This document shows positions 62,528 to 64,000 of a stretch of 64,000 nt of DNA, piece by piece. Positions within the stretch are counted from its first letter, which is position 1. Each line of letters begins with the position of its first letter. Both the position numbers and the translations under genes were made by a program. The DNA is from Denticeps clupeoides. Lineage: Eukaryota > Chordata > Actinopteri > Clupeiformes > Denticipitidae. The notes beneath the pieces are model-generated. The model ran no database searches. It was not told where the DNA came from and saw only the letters and a list, made by a program, of their open reading frames with translations. Location: the NCBI RefSeq assembly GCF_900700375.1, contig NC_041717.1:18556090-18620089 (forward strand), in the 5' to 3' direction.

Positions 62528-64000
62528 GAGTCCCTGACTAATAAGTCTGGTCTAATAACATCTGTTACTGGAGTATTTTTTTACTGTAGCTGCATCTCTG
62601 TGTTCCTCTGTGTCAGAACGGAGCGATGAGTCCAGAGCCCGTTCAGCGCTGATATTCCTGAGGGCCACTTGGTAACTGCCAACGACCCCTGATAAATGCC
62701 CCGGTACGTGCCCTTGTACCGCTGCTCTGTGTCAACACTCCGGGGCCGTGCCGGGATGAGCACTTCAGCAGTACCAACTGAAGCACGTTCTCTTACTGCG
62801 CAGGGGCCCTATATCAAATAGCAATATATCAAATATTGCTATTTTTGAGTTATGTTGTTTTGGCTGAAATATTAATATAATGTGATCAACGCAGATGTGC
62901 ACTATCACAATGTATCATGAATTAATCGTATCATGACCCATGTATCGTGATGCGTATTGCATCACGAGGTCCTTGCCAATACACACCCCTGGACACTGTG
63001 GTCCATTATTGCACTCTAACATGCCAACCTGGTCTGGAAGCTTCTGTTGATTTTCTGCACTTTGAGATGTTTCGGTTGTCCCTGTCTGCTGTGTGTGTGT
63101 GTGTGTGTGTGTGTGTGTTGCTCCTGGTCATGGTGAGAGTTCTATTTTCCGTTGTCTTGTTTTGCGCGAGACTGCTGGCTTAGGGCAACTGTGCTTCTAA
63201 AATAGGACACCGGGGACAGGCAGTTGCTTGAGTTGCCCTCATCATGCTGCAAGCACGTGTCTCACGGGATTCCATTTTTTGAAAATTGAATCTATTCTTG
63301 CATCCACTGTGTTTAGATTCGCAGCAGTTCTGTGACTCCATGCCAGATCAGATGGCGGTCATGGGAAACTGCAGCACACGAGATGGAAATCTCGACCTAT
63401 CGTCAAAAAATTATCCGTTCTAAAAACGTTTCCTGATCGCTCGAGACATTGAGCTTGTAGCAAATTGGAAAAAGGAGCTAAGATGGTGACACCCACAATC
63501 CTCCTTGTCCATCTTGGGTGGTCAGAAGCTGCCATCGCTGCATAAGTATGACCGGTCAGGCCTTAAGTGACCTTTCACTGCCCTACTGAACTGGATCCTT
63601 GGATCCTAGCATGTGAGCTTCCCGGCTCCGTGTTAGGATGTCTGGAATTAGCCAAGATTCTGCGTGCTGTTCGTCCATGTCTGATTTCATTGGCTTTAAC
63701 GCAACAAAGGTTCGTATATGTAATCATCAGAAAGGTCAAATTGTTGATGATTATGCCCAGACTGGCCCCACCGCGTCTTATTTTAACTTTTGCCGGAAAT
63801 AATAACTCCTTTGACACATGCTGGGTATCGGCTATGGATCAGAAAGAAGTGTTATGATTCTGTGCGTTGCAATTGACCAGGGATTATATTGCATTTTTTA
63901 CAGAATCCACTTGTAGACAAGTAATGGTGGTTCAAATTAGACACCACTGCATGCATATTTAATAATAATAATGTGTATTATTAAATGGCCTAGGTTAAAC
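62528..64000 (+). other. mlxip: mlxip intron 1, last part
   Basis: Contains a TG microsatellite near 63090-63118. A 96-codon frame at 63567-63857 shows no family similarity that I recognise. Nothing else was seen. Confidence 0.5.

Overview
This window is vertebrate nuclear DNA, almost certainly from a ray-finned (teleost) fish. It has short introns, orthologues of vertebrate genes split by canonical splice sites, two very abundant tRNA-derived SINE families, Tc1-like transposon fossils and an L2-like LINE fragment. I cannot name the species.

Layout. On the + strand at the left are lzts3 (postsynaptic scaffold; CDS 4250-10777) and ubox5 (U-box E3 ligase; 12618-15439), neighbours on human 20p13. 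A three-exon CC chemokine follows (17703-18571), then slc35d2 (nucleotide-sugar transporter; 21687-25831), convergent with znf367 on the - strand (27813-30086); these two are neighbours on human 9q22. The right half holds cfap251/WDR66 (ciliary WD-repeat protein; 34975-44936), bcl7a (BAF complex subunit; 45288-50625), a divergent DNA-repair pair alkbh2 (-; 52179-54203) and ung (+; 54948-58294), and the first coding exon of mlxip/MondoA (from 59287), which runs off the right edge. All of these have human counterparts on 12q24, but alkbh2-ung here sits between bcl7a and mlxip, which flank each other in human.

Every gene except mlxip could be assembled exon by exon with matching splice phases and a whole-codon total: lzts3 784 aa, ubox5 519, chemokine 92, slc35d2 338, znf367 303, cfap251 979 (20 coding exons), bcl7a 196, alkbh2 287, ung 291 (nuclear form) and 293 (mitochondrial form). 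These models come from reading the sequence and from remembered family sequences, not from an alignment run.

The space between genes and in introns is dominated by two SINE families, called A and B here. They are often nested in each other and in one case fused into a hybrid. There are also four copies and a fragment of one Tc1-derived element, two other Tc1 fossils, a palindromic MITE, and a 5'-truncated LINE whose 3' tail matches the tail of SINE A.

No retrovirus, LTR element, Polinton, CRISPR array or bacterial-type operon was seen. I found no clearly new biological system. The most interesting signals are a four-box CCAAT array with exact 31-bp spacing upstream of mlxip, an inverted duplication that copies part of a slc35d2 exon, the LINE/SINE tail match with a hybrid SINE, two GC-AG introns in cfap251, an X-box at the cfap251 promoter, and a repeat-encoded segment in lzts3.
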